Shown: in pieces, positions 1 through 9,471 of the stretch
How positions within the stretch are numbered: the stretch's first letter is position 1
How the letters are laid out: each line of letters starts with the position of its first letter
DNA from: G965222535 sp965222535
GTDB taxonomy: Bacteria; Pseudomonadota; Gammaproteobacteria; HK1
Assembly (NCBI GenBank): GCA_965222535.1
Contig: OZ244957.1
Location: 1-64,000, forward strand
Length of the DNA: 64,000 nucleotides
Reading direction: 5' to 3'
The notes under the pieces: model-generated
Database searches by the model: none
Told to the model about the DNA's origin: nothing
Seen by the model: the letters and a program-made list of their open reading frames with translations, nothing else
Program-made: the position numbers and the translations under genes

Positions 1-501
1 CGCGTTGAAGTGATGGCACTGGGGGTGCCGCCGGGGCTTGGAGAGCCGGTGTACGATCGGCTGGACGCCGCCATTGCCCATGCGTTGATGAGCATCAATG
101 CGGTCAAAGGGGTCGAGATCGGTGCCGGTTTTGCAGTCGTTGGGATGCGCGGCAGCGAGCACCGCGACGAGATCAGCGAAGCCGGCTTTTTAAGCAACCG
201 CGCCGGGGGTATTTTAGGCGGGATCTCAAGCGGACAGCACATTCATGCCAGTATTGCGCTGAAGCCAACGTCCAGCATCCGCTTACCCGGGCGCAGCGTG
301 GATGTGCATGGCAAGGCGGTTGAGGTGGTAACCACTGGACGCCATGATCCTTGCGTTGGGATCCGCGCCACCCCTATCGCTGAAGCCATGTTAGCGCTAG
401 TACTACTCGATCACTACTTGCGCCATCGTGCGCAAAATGCCGATGTCAACACCGTAACCCCGCTGATTCCGGCACAGCCTCCCGATGCCGCATCGCACTG
501 A
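1..501 (+). CDS. aroC: Chorismate synthase, C-terminal part
   Basis: The last 166 codons of chorismate synthase are present; the 5' end lies before the window. The enzyme converts 5-enolpyruvylshikimate-3-phosphate to chorismate, the last step of the shikimate pathway, using reduced FMN. The fragment reads in frame from base 1 and shows family signatures: GLGEPVYDRLDA, SINAVKGVEIGAGF, GSEHRDEI, AGGILGGISSGQ, ALKPTSSI and GRHDPCVGIRA, the last near the C-terminus as usual. It ends with RHRAQN plus a short unconserved tail. The next gene, speB, starts 52 bases downstream on the same strand. Confidence 0.95.
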   Translation, partial: RVEVMALGVPPGLGEPVYDRLDAAIAHALMSINAVKGVEIGAGFAVVGMRGSEHRDEISEAGFLSNRAGGILGGISSGQHIHASIALKPTSSIRLPGRSVDVHGKAVEVVTTGRHDPCVGIRATPIAEAMLALVLLDHYLRHRAQNADVNTVTPLIPAQPPDAASH

Positions 502-553
502 TGCAGGCTCTACCTGAAACACAGCCGTCAACCCTCAAGGAGCATCTTCACTT

Positions 554-1501
554 ATGTGCCCCATTAAAGATTCTGACCATGCCTTTTTGAACTCTCAGCC
601 GTATGGCTTGCGTCATGAAGCGGCCTTTGCTGGTGCCACCAGTTTTTTGCGCCGCGTGTATTCGCGGCAGCTTGATCAGGTGGATGTTGCAGTCACTGGC
701 ATCCCGTTTGACGCTGCCACCACCAATCGCCCCGGTGCCCGATTTGGGCCGCGCGCTATTCGTGAAGCCTCGTCGCAGCTTTGCTGGGGCGGGCCGTATG
801 GTTTTGCCTCCGATCCGCGGAGCACGCTGTCGATCGTCGACTATGGTGATTGCCCTTTGGATTTTGCGCACCCGCAGAACATGCCGGCGCAGATCCGCGC
901 ACACGCCGCCCAGATCATTGCCACAGATACGCGGCTGTTGAGCTTTGGCGGCGATCATTTCGTCAGCTACCCGTTGTTGCAGGCACACGCCGAACGCTAC
1001 GGCAAATTGTCGTTATTGCATTTTGATGCGCATACCGATACTTGGGGTGATGACAATAGCGATATCGACCACGGCACAATGTTCACCCACGCCTTACGCG
1101 AGGGCTTGTTTGATCCAGCCTATTCGGTGCAGGTCGGCATCCGCACCACCAATCCCGATACCCGCGGGATCCGCATCCTAGATGCCACATTTGTCCACCA
1201 ACAGGGGATAAGTGCCACCGTAAAGGCGATTCGAGAAACGATTGGGATGCGCCAGGTGTATCTGACGTTTGATATCGATTGCTTGGATCCGAGCTGTGCG
1301 CCGGGTACCGGCACGCCGGTGATCGGCGGCCTAGGCACTTGGCAGGTCAAGGAGATTATACGCGCCTTGGTTGGCTTGCGAATCATCGGTGCCGACGTGG
1401 TTGAAGTAGCGCCGGCTTACGATGTGGCGGATATCACGGCATTGGCCGGAGCGACGATGGGACTGTATTTTCTGGCGTTGATGGCAGCCGCTAAGGACTG
1501 A
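554..1501 (+). CDS. speB: Agmatinase (ureohydrolase family)
   Basis: A 315-residue protein of the arginase/agmatinase fold. Agmatinase hydrolyses agmatine to putrescine and urea in polyamine synthesis. The dimanganese-binding motifs are visible: GGDHFVSYP, HFDAHTDTW and FDIDCLDPSCAPGTGTP, all with the expected His and Asp residues. The length is typical (about 305-320). The ATG is preceded by AAGGAG at 537-542, eleven bases upstream. The family also holds guanidinobutyrase and proclavaminate amidinohydrolase, so the exact substrate is inferred; no speA lies beside it. The stop codon is the first link in a chain of overlapping stop/start codons leading into hsdM. Confidence 0.88.
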   Translation: MCPIKDSDHAFLNSQPYGLRHEAAFAGATSFLRRVYSRQLDQVDVAVTGIPFDAATTNRPGARFGPRAIREASSQLCWGGPYGFASDPRSTLSIVDYGDCPLDFAHPQNMPAQIRAHAAQIIATDTRLLSFGGDHFVSYPLLQAHAERYGKLSLLHFDAHTDTWGDDNSDIDHGTMFTHALREGLFDPAYSVQVGIRTTNPDTRGIRILDATFVHQQGISATVKAIRETIGMRQVYLTFDIDCLDPSCAPGTGTPVIGGLGTWQVKEIIRALVGLRIIGADVVEVAPAYDVADITALAGATMGLYFLALMAAAKD

Positions 1502-1531
1502 TGGCTAAGGACTGATGGCTAAGGGCTGATG
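1490..1531 (+). repeat. Three 14-bp tandem repeats joining speB to hsdM
   Basis: The unit GCTAAGGACTGATG occurs three times, at 1490-1503, 1504-1517 and 1518-1531; the last has GGG for GGA. Each unit has a Shine-Dalgarno-like AAGG and a TGATG stop/start overlap. The speB stop (1499-1501) overlaps an ATG opening a 4-codon frame (M-A-K-D, stop). That stop overlaps an ATG opening M-A-K-G, and its stop overlaps the hsdM ATG at 1529. The arrangement would suit ribosome re-initiation from speB into the restriction operon. Confidence 0.9.
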
Positions 1532-3532
1532 GATCGCTTCAGCGAGAAAGTAAGCTTTATCTGGTCGATCGCGGAACTGCTGCGCGGCGACTACAAGCCG
1601 TACGAGTACGGGCGGGTGATCCTGCCGCTGGTCGTGCTGCGCCGCTTGGATCAGGTCCTCGCCCCCACCCGCCCTGACGTGCACCGCGCTGACCTAAAGT
1701 ACCGAGACTCCCCACAGAGGCTGCGCGATCAACAGCTTCGCAATGCTGCGGACCAGGGCTTTTACAACACCAGCAAGCTCGACTTTGCCTCCTTGCTGGC
1801 CGATCCAGAGCACATCGCCCAAAACCTCATCGCCTACATCAACGCGTTCTCGGAAAACGCCCGCGACATCATCGAGCACTTCCGCTTTGAGCCCCAGATC
1901 CAGCGCCTCGACCAGGCCAATCTGTTGTTTCAGGTGCTGCAGCGCTTCAATGCCATCAACCTGCACCCAGATGCGGTCTCGAACATGGAGATGGGTACTA
2001 TCTTCGAGGAGCTGATCCGGCGCTTCTCCGAGCAATCCAACGAGACCGCCGGGGAGCACTTCACCCCACGCGAGGTGATCTGCCTGATGGTCAATCTGCT
2101 GTTCGTGGAGGACGACGAGGCGCTGCGCCGCCCGGGCGCGGTGCGTACCCTGCTCGACCCGGCCTGCGGCACCGGCGGTATGCTGTCGGTGGCCGAGACC
2201 CACCTGCACGAGCTGAATCCCGACGCCCACCTTGAGGTTTTCGGTCAGGAGTTGAACGACGAGTCCTACGCCATCTGCAAGGCCGACATGCTGATCAAGG
2301 GACAAAACGCCGACAACATCAAGCGCGGCAACAGCTTCTCTGATGACCAATTAGGCAGCGTGCGAAGCGACTACCTGATCTCCAACCCGCCTTTTGGGGT
2401 TGACTGGACGAAGGCCGAGAAAGCGATCCGCGGCGAGTACGATAGCCTTGGCTGGGAGGGGCGCTTCGGCCCCGGCCTGCCGCGCAAGAGCGACGGCGCG
2501 CTGCTGTTCCTGCTGCACATGCGGTCCAAGATGAAGCCCAAAGCCGCCGGCGGCTCGCGGCTGGCCATTGTCTTCAACGGCTCGCCGCTGTTCAGCGGTG
2601 CTGCCGCCTCGGGCGAAAGCGAGATCCGCCGCTACCTGCTGGAAAATGACCTGCTCGAAGCCATCATCGCCCTTCCAGATCAAATGTTCTACAACACCGG
2701 CATCAGCACCTATATCTGGCTGCTGAGCAACCGCAAAGCGCCTGCGCGCCGCGGCAAGGTACAGCTGATCAACGGCGTCGAGTGCTTTCAGAAGATGCGC
2801 AAATCGTTAGGCAACAAACGCAAGGAACTGTCGCCCGCGCACATCTCTCAGCTGACGCGGCTGTATGCCGACTTCGAGGAAAGCCCGCAGGTCAGGATTT
2901 TCGACAACCACGATTTTGGCTTCCAGCGCATCACCGTCGAGCGCCCGCTGCGCCGCAACTTTCAAGCCAGCACCGCACGGATCGCGCGCCTAGAGGACGA
3001 GCGCAGTTGGCAGCGCTTGGTCAAGAGCAACAACCAAAACCGCGAGGCCGCCGCCGAAGTAGCCGCAGGGCGCAACACCCAAGCGGCGCTGCGGCGCGTG
3101 CTTGCGCAGCTAGATGCGGCGCGCGTGTACCGCGATCGCGCGGCCTTCGTGAAGGCCCTCAAAGCCGCTGCGAAAACCGAGGGCGTGGTGCTGCCGCCAG
3201 CGCTGCAAAAGGCACTGCTGACAGCACTCTCCGAGCGCGACGAGACGGCGACGGTCTGCACCAGCAACGGCCAAGCGGAGCCGGACGCTGGCTTGCGCGA
3301 CTACGAGAACGTGCCGCTCAAAGAGGCGATTGAGAGTTACATGGCGCGCGAGGTGCTGCCGCATGTACCCGATGCCTGGGTGGACCAGAGCAAGACCCAA
3401 GTAGGCTACGAGATCCCGTTCACGCGGCATTTTTACCAGTACACCCCGCCGCGCCCGCTGGATACGATCGAGGCCGAGATCCGCACGCTGGAGGCTGAGA
3501 TCCATGGGTTGCTGGAAGAGGTACTCGCGTGA
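1529..3532 (+). CDS. hsdM: Type I restriction-modification system, methyltransferase subunit HsdM
   Basis: A 667-residue gamma-class N6-adenine methyltransferase. HsdM forms the M2S modification complex with HsdS and transfers a methyl group from S-adenosylmethionine to adenine in a bipartite site. An N-terminal HsdM helical domain precedes the AdoMet-binding motif I (DPACGTGGM, from residue 210) and the catalytic motif IV (NPPF, from residue 286). EHFTPREVI, typical of type I subunits, precedes motif I. The protein is longer than the compact forms (about 500-530) because of an extended, Arg/Ala-rich C-terminal region. The start is the last TGATG of the tandem repeat. The stop overlaps the GTG start of hsdS. 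Confidence 0.95.
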   Translation: MDRFSEKVSFIWSIAELLRGDYKPYEYGRVILPLVVLRRLDQVLAPTRPDVHRADLKYRDSPQRLRDQQLRNAADQGFYNTSKLDFASLLADPEHIAQNLIAYINAFSENARDIIEHFRFEPQIQRLDQANLLFQVLQRFNAINLHPDAVSNMEMGTIFEELIRRFSEQSNETAGEHFTPREVICLMVNLLFVEDDEALRRPGAVRTLLDPACGTGGMLSVAETHLHELNPDAHLEVFGQELNDESYAICKADMLIKGQNADNIKRGNSFSDDQLGSVRSDYLISNPPFGVDWTKAEKAIRGEYDSLGWEGRFGPGLPRKSDGALLFLLHMRSKMKPKAAGGSRLAIVFNGSPLFSGAAASGESEIRRYLLENDLLEAIIALPDQMFYNTGISTYIWLLSNRKAPARRGKVQLINGVECFQKMRKSLGNKRKELSPAHISQLTRLYADFEESPQVRIFDNHDFGFQRITVERPLRRNFQASTARIARLEDERSWQRLVKSNNQNREAAAEVAAGRNTQAALRRVLAQLDAARVYRDRAAFVKALKAAAKTEGVVLPPALQKALLTALSERDETATVCTSNGQAEPDAGLRDYENVPLKEAIESYMAREVLPHVPDAWVDQSKTQVGYEIPFTRHFYQYTPPRPLDTIEAEIRTLEAEIHGLLEEVLA

Positions 3533-4857
3533 GTGTTCCAATTTTCAAACCCACGCGACTCCGCTTCCTTGGCAAGTTGAAAGGCGGCGCTGGTTTTCCG
3601 CATGCTGCACAAGGCGACATGTCGGCAGCGATTCCGTTCTACAAGGTCAAGGACATCTCAGTCACTGATCAGAAGGGATTCTTAAACAGCACAGACAACT
3701 ACGTCGATACCGGCACAGCCAGAAGCCTAGGTGCCTTTGTGTTCCCTAGGCACACGGTCTTCATGGCGAAGGTCGGAGCTGCGCTGCTCCTCCATCGTTT
3801 CGTGCGAGCATCATGTCCATCCTGCATCGACAACAACATGCTCGGACTCGTCCCAGACACGTCCGTTGTACACCCCAACTTCCTGCTTTATGCAATGAAC
3901 ACAGTTCGTTTCGATGACGTTGTGAATCCTGGTGCAGTCCCCTCTATCGGTGCGGAAATGGTCGGCGACCGAGCAGTACTGCTCCCTCCCCTCCCTACCC
4001 AACAGGCCATCGCCGACTTCCTTGACCGCAAGACCGCCGCCATTGATGCGCTGATCGACACCAAACAGCGGCTGATCGCGCTGCTTACCGAGAAGCGCGC
4101 CGCGCTGATCCAGCGGGCGGTAACCCAAGGGCTGGACGCCGACGCGGTCGCTGGCGGCGATCGAAGCCGCGGTTCGCGGGATGCTGGGGTAGGTGCACCG
4201 AACACACCTCTTTGGGTTGAGCACGTTCCTTCTGGGTGGGGTGTGCGGCCGCTCCGGCATGTTGCCACCGTGCAAAACAGCAACGTCGACAAGAAGAGCT
4301 ACGAAGGCGGTCTTCCCGTTCGTCTTTGCAACTACACGGACGTGTACTACAACGAGTACATCACGGATGGTATGAACTTCATGGCAGCAACCGCTACGCC
4401 AAAAGAGATCGCCAAGTTCGAGTTGTGCGCTGGTGACATCATCATCACCAAAGATTCGGAAATCTGGGACGACATCGCCGTGCCTACATGCATTAAGGCA
4501 AATATGCCGGGTGTGGTTTGTGGCTACCACCTAACAATGCTGCGGCCACACGAGGACGTACATGGTCCTTTTCTGCTTAGAGTGATGCAGGCCGATGGTG
4601 TTCGAGACCAGTTCTGGCTCGCAGCAAATGGGGTGACTCGGTTCGGACTTAGTCAACAGGGGATGAAGGATGCCTTGATTCCACTCCCTCCCCTTCCTAC
4701 CCAACGGGCTATCGCCGACTTCCTTGACCGCCAGACCGCCACCAGCGATGCGCTGGTACAGAAGATAGGGACTCAGATTGAGCGCCTGCGCGAATACCGC
4801 CAGTCCTTGATCACCGCTGCCGTCACTGGTCAGATCGACATCAAAGGAGCGGCATGA
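3529..4857 (+). CDS. hsdS: Type I restriction-modification system, specificity subunit HsdS
   Basis: A 442-residue DNA-recognition subunit. It sets the target sequence of the HsdM/HsdR complex through two target recognition domains, each followed by a conserved helix. The two halves are visible as an internal repeat: LPPLPTQ plus IADFLDRKTA at about residues 152-170 and LPPLPTQ plus IADFLDRQTA at about residues 386-404. Sequence between these helices is variable, as expected for recognition domains, and less GC-biased than hsdM and hsdR. The GTG start overlaps the hsdM stop (GTGA); the 3' end overlaps hsdR by four bases (ATGA). The recognition sequence cannot be read from the protein. Confidence 0.95.
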   Translation: MSVPIFKPTRLRFLGKLKGGAGFPHAAQGDMSAAIPFYKVKDISVTDQKGFLNSTDNYVDTGTARSLGAFVFPRHTVFMAKVGAALLLHRFVRASCPSCIDNNMLGLVPDTSVVHPNFLLYAMNTVRFDDVVNPGAVPSIGAEMVGDRAVLLPPLPTQQAIADFLDRKTAAIDALIDTKQRLIALLTEKRAALIQRAVTQGLDADAVAGGDRSRGSRDAGVGAPNTPLWVEHVPSGWGVRPLRHVATVQNSNVDKKSYEGGLPVRLCNYTDVYYNEYITDGMNFMAATATPKEIAKFELCAGDIIITKDSEIWDDIAVPTCIKANMPGVVCGYHLTMLRPHEDVHGPFLLRVMQADGVRDQFWLAANGVTRFGLSQQGMKDALIPLPPLPTQRAIADFLDRQTATSDALVQKIGTQIERLREYRQSLITAAVTGQIDIKGAA

Positions 4858-7800
4858 AAGCCCACACCGAGGAAGCCTTTGAAGCGCTGATCGAACAGCA
4901 CCTGCTTGAGCACGGCGGCTATGTCGCGCGCGCCGCCGATGCTTTTGACGTTGAGCGCGCGCTGATCGTCGATGATCTGCTGGGCTATATCCGCGACACC
5001 CAGCCCACGCTCTGGGCTAAGCAACAGGGGATCCACGGCGCAAGGCTTTCGACCACGCTGTTGGACGCCTTCGAGCAAGCCAGCATCCAGCGCGGGGTGC
5101 TCCACCTCCTGCGCCACGGCTTCAAGTTCTACGGGGCGCTGCTGCGCGTGGCGAGCTTCCAGCCAGCCCACGGTCTGAACCCCGAGATAGCGACGCGGTA
5201 CGCCGCCAACCGCCTCGGCGTTGTGCGGCAACTGCACTTTGACCCGCAGCGGCGCGGTCAGTCCCTTGATCTGGTGCTGTTTTTAAATGGCATCCCGCTG
5301 GTTACTGCCGAGCTGAAGAACGCGCTGACGGACCAATCCGCGGCGCACGCCAAGTACCAGTACCGCCACCACCGCAACCCCGATGCGCCGATCTTCCGCT
5401 TCAAGCGCCGCGCCCTAGTGCACTTCGCGGTGGGCAGTGATGCCGTCTGGATGAGCACCCAACTGGCGCACAGCAAGACCGTATTTTTGCCCTTCAACAA
5501 AGGCCACGGCAGCGCCGCCGGCAACCCGCCCGTTGCAGGGCGGCACCGCACCCACTACCTATGGGAGCAGATCTGGCAGCGCGACAGCCTGCTCGACATC
5601 CTGGCCCGCTTCATGCACCTCCAGGTCGAGGAGAAGAGCACCACCGAGGGCCACCGCGAGCGCCGCGAGACGCTGATCTTCCCGCGCTACCACCAGCTTG
5701 ACTGCGTGCAGCAACTGGTGGCGGCAGCGCGCACGGCGGGTGCCGGCACCAACTACCTAGTGCAGCACAGCGCCGGCTCGGGCAAGTCGAACTCGATCGC
5801 TTGGCTGGCCCATCGCCTTGCCTCCCTGCACGATGCGCATGAGCGTAAGCTCTACGACAGCGTGGTGGTCATCACCGACCGCAAGGTGATCGATCAGCAG
5901 CTTCAGGACACCATCTACCAGTTAGACCACAAACAAGGCGTGGTGCAGAAGATCGACCAGCACTCCGATCAGCTTGCCACGGCGCTGGTCGGCGGGGTAC
6001 CGATCATCATCAGCACCATCCACAAGTTCGGTTTCATCGCCGACCAGATCGAGCATTTCCCCGAGCGCCGCTACGCTGTCATCGTGGACGAGGCACATAG
6101 CTCGCAGTCTGGCGAAATGGCGAAAAACATGAAGGAGATCCTGGGTGCCTCAAACATCGCCAAACGCTTCGAGGCCGAAGCCGGCGACCTAGACACGCCC
6201 GACCAAGCGGCACTGCGCGCGGCGCTTTCGCGCGGTGCGCAAGCCAACCTGTCATTTTTCGCCTTCACCGCAACGCCCAAGTTCAAGACCCTAGAGTTGT
6301 TCGGCCACAAAGGGGCGGACGGCAAGCCAGCGCCCTTCCACCTGTACTCAATGCGTCAAGCCATTGAGGAGGGCTTCATCCTCGACGTGCTGCGCGGCTA
6401 CACCACCTACAAGCGCTACTTCAAGCTCGTGAAGTCGGTGGTTGACGACCCCAGACTCGACAAGAAAAAAGCCAGCCAGGCGTTGGCCCGCTTCGTGAGC
6501 CTGCACCCGACAAACATCGCGCAGAAGACCGAGGTCATCATCGAGCACTTCCGCGCCTGCGTACTGCCGCAGTTGGGGGGTGCGGCCAAAGCCATGGTGG
6601 TGACTCCATCGCGCCTGCACGCGGTGCGCTACAAGCGCGCCTTCGACAACTACTTGACCGAGAAGCGCTACACTGACGTCAGCGCCCTAGTGGCCTTCTC
6701 CGGCGAGGTGTGCGATCCCGCCGATGCGACCACCTTCGAGCGACCCTACACTGAGCCGGAAATGAACCAGCACCCCAAGAGCGGCAAGCGCCTCAAGGAA
6801 GCGGCATTGCCCAGCGCCTTCGCGAGCGACCGCTACAACGTGCTCATCGTGGCCAACAAGTACCAGACCGGCTTCGACCAGCCGCTGCTGGTGGCCATGT
6901 ACGTCGACAAACGCCTCGAAGGCATCCAAGCGGTGCAGACCCTGTCGCGCCTCAACCGCACAGCGCACGGCAAAACCGAAACCCTAGTGCTCGACTTCGT
7001 CAACGACCGCGAGGAGATCCTCGAGAGCTTTCAAGCCTACTACACGGGTGCCACCATCGCCGACAGCATCGATCCCCAACGGCTCTACGCGCTTCAGGGC
7101 GATCTGGATGCGGCCCAAGTCTATACCGAGGCCGAGGTTGCACGCTTCGGGGATACCTTCTTTAAACCCAAGGCGGCACTGTCGGCGTCGGACAACGGCC
7201 ACCTCAACGCCGCCCTTGATCCTGCCGTTGCGCGCTTCAAAGCGCTGGAGGAAGAGCCGGCCGAGGACTTCCGCGGGCAACTCACCGCGTATTGCAGCCT
7301 GTATGGTTTTCTGGCACAGATCGTGCCCTTCTGCGACGTCGACCTAGAAAAGCGTTACGTCTTCGGCAAGATGCTGCTGAGGAAACTCCCGTGGCAGGGC
7401 GAGGGTACGCAGCAGGTGGCTCTGGACGACGACGTGGCGCTGCAATACTACCGGCTGCAGAAGCAGGCTGAGGAGGCCCTCACCTTAACCATCAAGGGCG
7501 CCCAAGCACTCTACGGGCCGAGCGAAACCGGCAGCGGCAAGACCAAGGATGAAAGCGAGAAGCTTTCTAGGCTGATCAAGGTCGTCAACGACCGCTTCGG
7601 CACCGACTTTGACGCCCAAGATCTGGTGGATGGGGTGATCAAGCAGATGGTGAGCGATGAGGCTATGCAGCCGATCGCCAAGGCTAACACGCGGGAGAAC
7701 TTCGGATACATCGCCGAGCGGGCTTTCAGGCAGGCGCTCAGCGATCGCCACGCCGAGCACGGGCGCTTCATTGAGCGCGTCTATTCTGACAAGGCGCTGT

Positions 7801-7862
7801 TCAAGTTTCTGCAAGAGCAGGTGCTAGATGAGGTCTATAAGCGGCTCAAGCAAGCCTCGTAG
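4854..7862 (+). CDS. hsdR: Type I restriction-modification system, restriction/translocase subunit HsdR
   Basis: A 1002-residue subunit with an N-terminal PD-(D/E)xK nuclease domain (the ELKNAL segment gives the E-x-K), then a superfamily 2 helicase motor. Walker A is SAGSGKS with the lysine near residue 311; the Walker B/DEAH box is VDEAHSSQ near residue 412; motif III is FTATP; later motifs include YQTGFDQP and QTLSRLNR. The subunit translocates DNA and cuts unmethylated DNA at a distance from the site. It is intact, so the three-gene system appears functional. It is coupled to hsdS by an ATGA overlap. A repeat-derived gap follows it. Confidence 0.95.
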   Translation: MKAHTEEAFEALIEQHLLEHGGYVARAADAFDVERALIVDDLLGYIRDTQPTLWAKQQGIHGARLSTTLLDAFEQASIQRGVLHLLRHGFKFYGALLRVASFQPAHGLNPEIATRYAANRLGVVRQLHFDPQRRGQSLDLVLFLNGIPLVTAELKNALTDQSAAHAKYQYRHHRNPDAPIFRFKRRALVHFAVGSDAVWMSTQLAHSKTVFLPFNKGHGSAAGNPPVAGRHRTHYLWEQIWQRDSLLDILARFMHLQVEEKSTTEGHRERRETLIFPRYHQLDCVQQLVAAARTAGAGTNYLVQHSAGSGKSNSIAWLAHRLASLHDAHERKLYDSVVVITDRKVIDQQLQDTIYQLDHKQGVVQKIDQHSDQLATALVGGVPIIISTIHKFGFIADQIEHFPERRYAVIVDEAHSSQSGEMAKNMKEILGASNIAKRFEAEAGDLDTPDQAALRAALSRGAQANLSFFAFTATPKFKTLELFGHKGADGKPAPFHLYSMRQAIEEGFILDVLRGYTTYKRYFKLVKSVVDDPRLDKKKASQALARFVSLHPTNIAQKTEVIIEHFRACVLPQLGGAAKAMVVTPSRLHAVRYKRAFDNYLTEKRYTDVSALVAFSGEVCDPADATTFERPYTEPEMNQHPKSGKRLKEAALPSAFASDRYNVLIVANKYQTGFDQPLLVAMYVDKRLEGIQAVQTLSRLNRTAHGKTETLVLDFVNDREEILESFQAYYTGATIADSIDPQRLYALQGDLDAAQVYTEAEVARFGDTFFKPKAALSASDNGHLNAALDPAVARFKALEEEPAEDFRGQLTAYCSLYGFLAQIVPFCDVDLEKRYVFGKMLLRKLPWQGEGTQQVALDDDVALQYYRLQKQAEEALTLTIKGAQALYGPSETGSGKTKDESEKLSRLIKVVNDRFGTDFDAQDLVDGVIKQMVSDEAMQPIAKANTRENFGYIAERAFRQALSDRHAEHGRFIERVYSDKALFKFLQEQVLDEVYKRLKQAS

Positions 7863-7921
7863 GGCGCACGCTGCAATGTGGTGTGTGCGGTGTGCGGTTT
7901 CAAACGGTGTTCAAATGCCGT

Positions 7922-8104
7922 TTAAACGCCGCTATGAGGCCCTGTCAGTGCATGATGGCGCCAATCGTTGAGAAAGTCCAAGGTACGGTCTTCTGGTGAT
8001 AAAAGGCAAAGACGCCAGCCGGTCGTACGCTCTGATTGCTCGGTGATGTTCAAGGCATACGGCCACTGGCGGTTGAAAGCGAGTTGCTTAATGGGCTTCC
8101 CCAT
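7922..8104 (-). CDS. Unrecognised 60-residue ORF, possibly a gene remnant
   Basis: A short open frame on the minus strand starting MGKPIKQLAFNRQWPYAL, containing several Trp and Arg residues (TTGWRLCLLS, FLNDWRHHA). The composition looks protein-like, but no family is recognised and there is no convincing ribosome binding site. The frame stays open for a few codons upstream before a stop, so it could be the tail of a decayed gene. It is the only candidate gene in the gap between hsdR and pheS. Confidence 0.2.
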   Translation of the reverse strand: MGKPIKQLAFNRQWPYALNITEQSERTTGWRLCLLSPEDRTLDFLNDWRHHALTGPHSGV

Positions 8105-8140
8105 CGGTGAGGCAAAAACAGTGCTGAAGTAATATCAGCA

Positions 8141-8242
8141 CCGCCCGAAGCCCTTCCAGAGCCTTGCCCTCCACTATCCCAGAAACCCCGCCCTCCACAA
8201 TTCCCAGCGCCTTCGCCAAAAACACCAGCGTATTTTTCAAGG
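8141..8242 (-). repeat. Family A tail fragments between hsdR and pheS
   Basis: The hsdR-pheS gap (7863-8450) contains two adjacent partial copies of the family A tail in reverse orientation, recognisable as CCAGAGCCTTGCCCTCCACT and a diverged second copy. The rest of the gap has no recognised feature except a TATACT hexamer at 8351-8356. That could be a -10 box for pheS, but no good -35 box is present. No infC-rpmI-rplT cluster or pheM leader is seen. Confidence 0.6.
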
Positions 8243-8450
8243 TGCCCCTCCTGATAAACCAGACGCTGTCGCACGTATATTGACGGTGCAGTTGAGGTTA
8301 TCGGCTGGCAGCAGCGCGTGGGCAGTATGGTTCCGAGCAGGAATACCGATTATACTGTCGAGCCTCTCAGTTCGTCAAAGCATTGGGGAAGATGCGAGTA
8401 TGTTTTGGCCTGTACCCGCTGAGAATAAGCGGACCTGGAGATGAACGCGC

Positions 8451-9440
8451 ATGGCAGCAGTGCTGGACGAACTGGAAGCGTGGCTGGCGGCGATTGCCGC
8501 GGCACCGGATTTAACCGCGCTGTCGCAGCTGCGGGTGCGTTATCTGGGGCGACGTGGTCTGTTGACGCACGAACTGCGTGCGCTTGGCGAACTCGACGCT
8601 GCTGCGCGGCCCGCCGCGGGGAAGCGCATCAACAACACCAAAGCCAAGCTCTCCATGGCCCTCACCGAGCGCCAAAAGGCGCTGGAACAGGCGCTGCTTG
8701 AGGCGACCCTAGCGATCGAGGCGATCGATGTCAGCTTGCCCGCACGCGGCACGGCGTGTGGCGGTTTGCATCCGCTGACCCTGACCTGCCGGCGTATCAT
8801 TGGGCTGTTTGAGCAGATCGGTTTTACCACCGTCGTTGGCGATGATCTTGAGGATGAGTTCCACAATTTCGATGCGCTCAATTTCCCACGCCACCACCCG
8901 GCGCGGGAAATGCAGGACACGTTCTACTGCAGCAACGGTAAGCTACTGCGCACGCATACTTCGGCAATGCAGATCCGCACAATGATGCAGCAAAAGCCAC
9001 CGCTCAGCATTCTCTCCCCAGGGCGGGTTTATCGCTGCGATTCAGACAAAACCCACTCACCGATGTTCCACCAAATAGAGGGGCTGTTGGTCTCAGAGAG
9101 CACCAGCTTCGCCCATTTGAAGAGCGTGCTGCACCATTTCATACACTGCTTTTTTGAGCGCGATGATGCGCAACTGCGTTTTCGTCCGTCGTTCTTCCCA
9201 TTCACTGAACCATCCGCTGAAGTCGATATTCGCTTTCAGCACGACCAGAGCTGGCTGGAGGTGTTAGGTTGCGGCATGGTGCACCCACAAGTACTTTCGA
9301 ATTGCAACATCGACAGCGAGCGTTATCTGGGATTTGCGTTTGGTATGGGGGTTGAGCGGTTTGCGATGCTGCGCTATGGTATCGATGACATGAGTCACTT
9401 TTTCGACAATGATCTGCGTTTTCTGCAACAGTTCCGTTGA
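8451..9440 (+). CDS. pheS: Phenylalanine--tRNA ligase alpha subunit
   Basis: A 329-residue protein, close to the 327 of E. coli. It is the catalytic subunit of the alpha2-beta2 cytoplasmic enzyme that charges tRNA-Phe. An N-terminal coiled-coil arm (residues 1-85, with LRVRYLGRRGLLT) is followed by the class II aminoacyl-tRNA synthetase core: motif 2 around RVYRCDSDKTHSPMFHQIEG and motif 3 in the C-terminal GFAFGMGVERFAML. The ATG at 8451 gives the usual N-terminus. pheT follows after 31 bases. The usual upstream infC, rpmI and rplT genes are missing; a repeat-filled gap and hsdR lie there instead. Confidence 0.97.
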   Translation: MAAVLDELEAWLAAIAAAPDLTALSQLRVRYLGRRGLLTHELRALGELDAAARPAAGKRINNTKAKLSMALTERQKALEQALLEATLAIEAIDVSLPARGTACGGLHPLTLTCRRIIGLFEQIGFTTVVGDDLEDEFHNFDALNFPRHHPAREMQDTFYCSNGKLLRTHTSAMQIRTMMQQKPPLSILSPGRVYRCDSDKTHSPMFHQIEGLLVSESTSFAHLKSVLHHFIHCFFERDDAQLRFRPSFFPFTEPSAEVDIRFQHDQSWLEVLGCGMVHPQVLSNCNIDSERYLGFAFGMGVERFAMLRYGIDDMSHFFDNDLRFLQQFR

Positions 9441-9471
9441 TCCAATCTGACGCCAGTACAGCGCCGCAATA

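Noticed and set aside
1694..2350. 218-codon minus-strand frame inside hsdM
   Set aside because: Antisense to a well supported methyltransferase with all motifs; high GC content keeps the opposite frame open.
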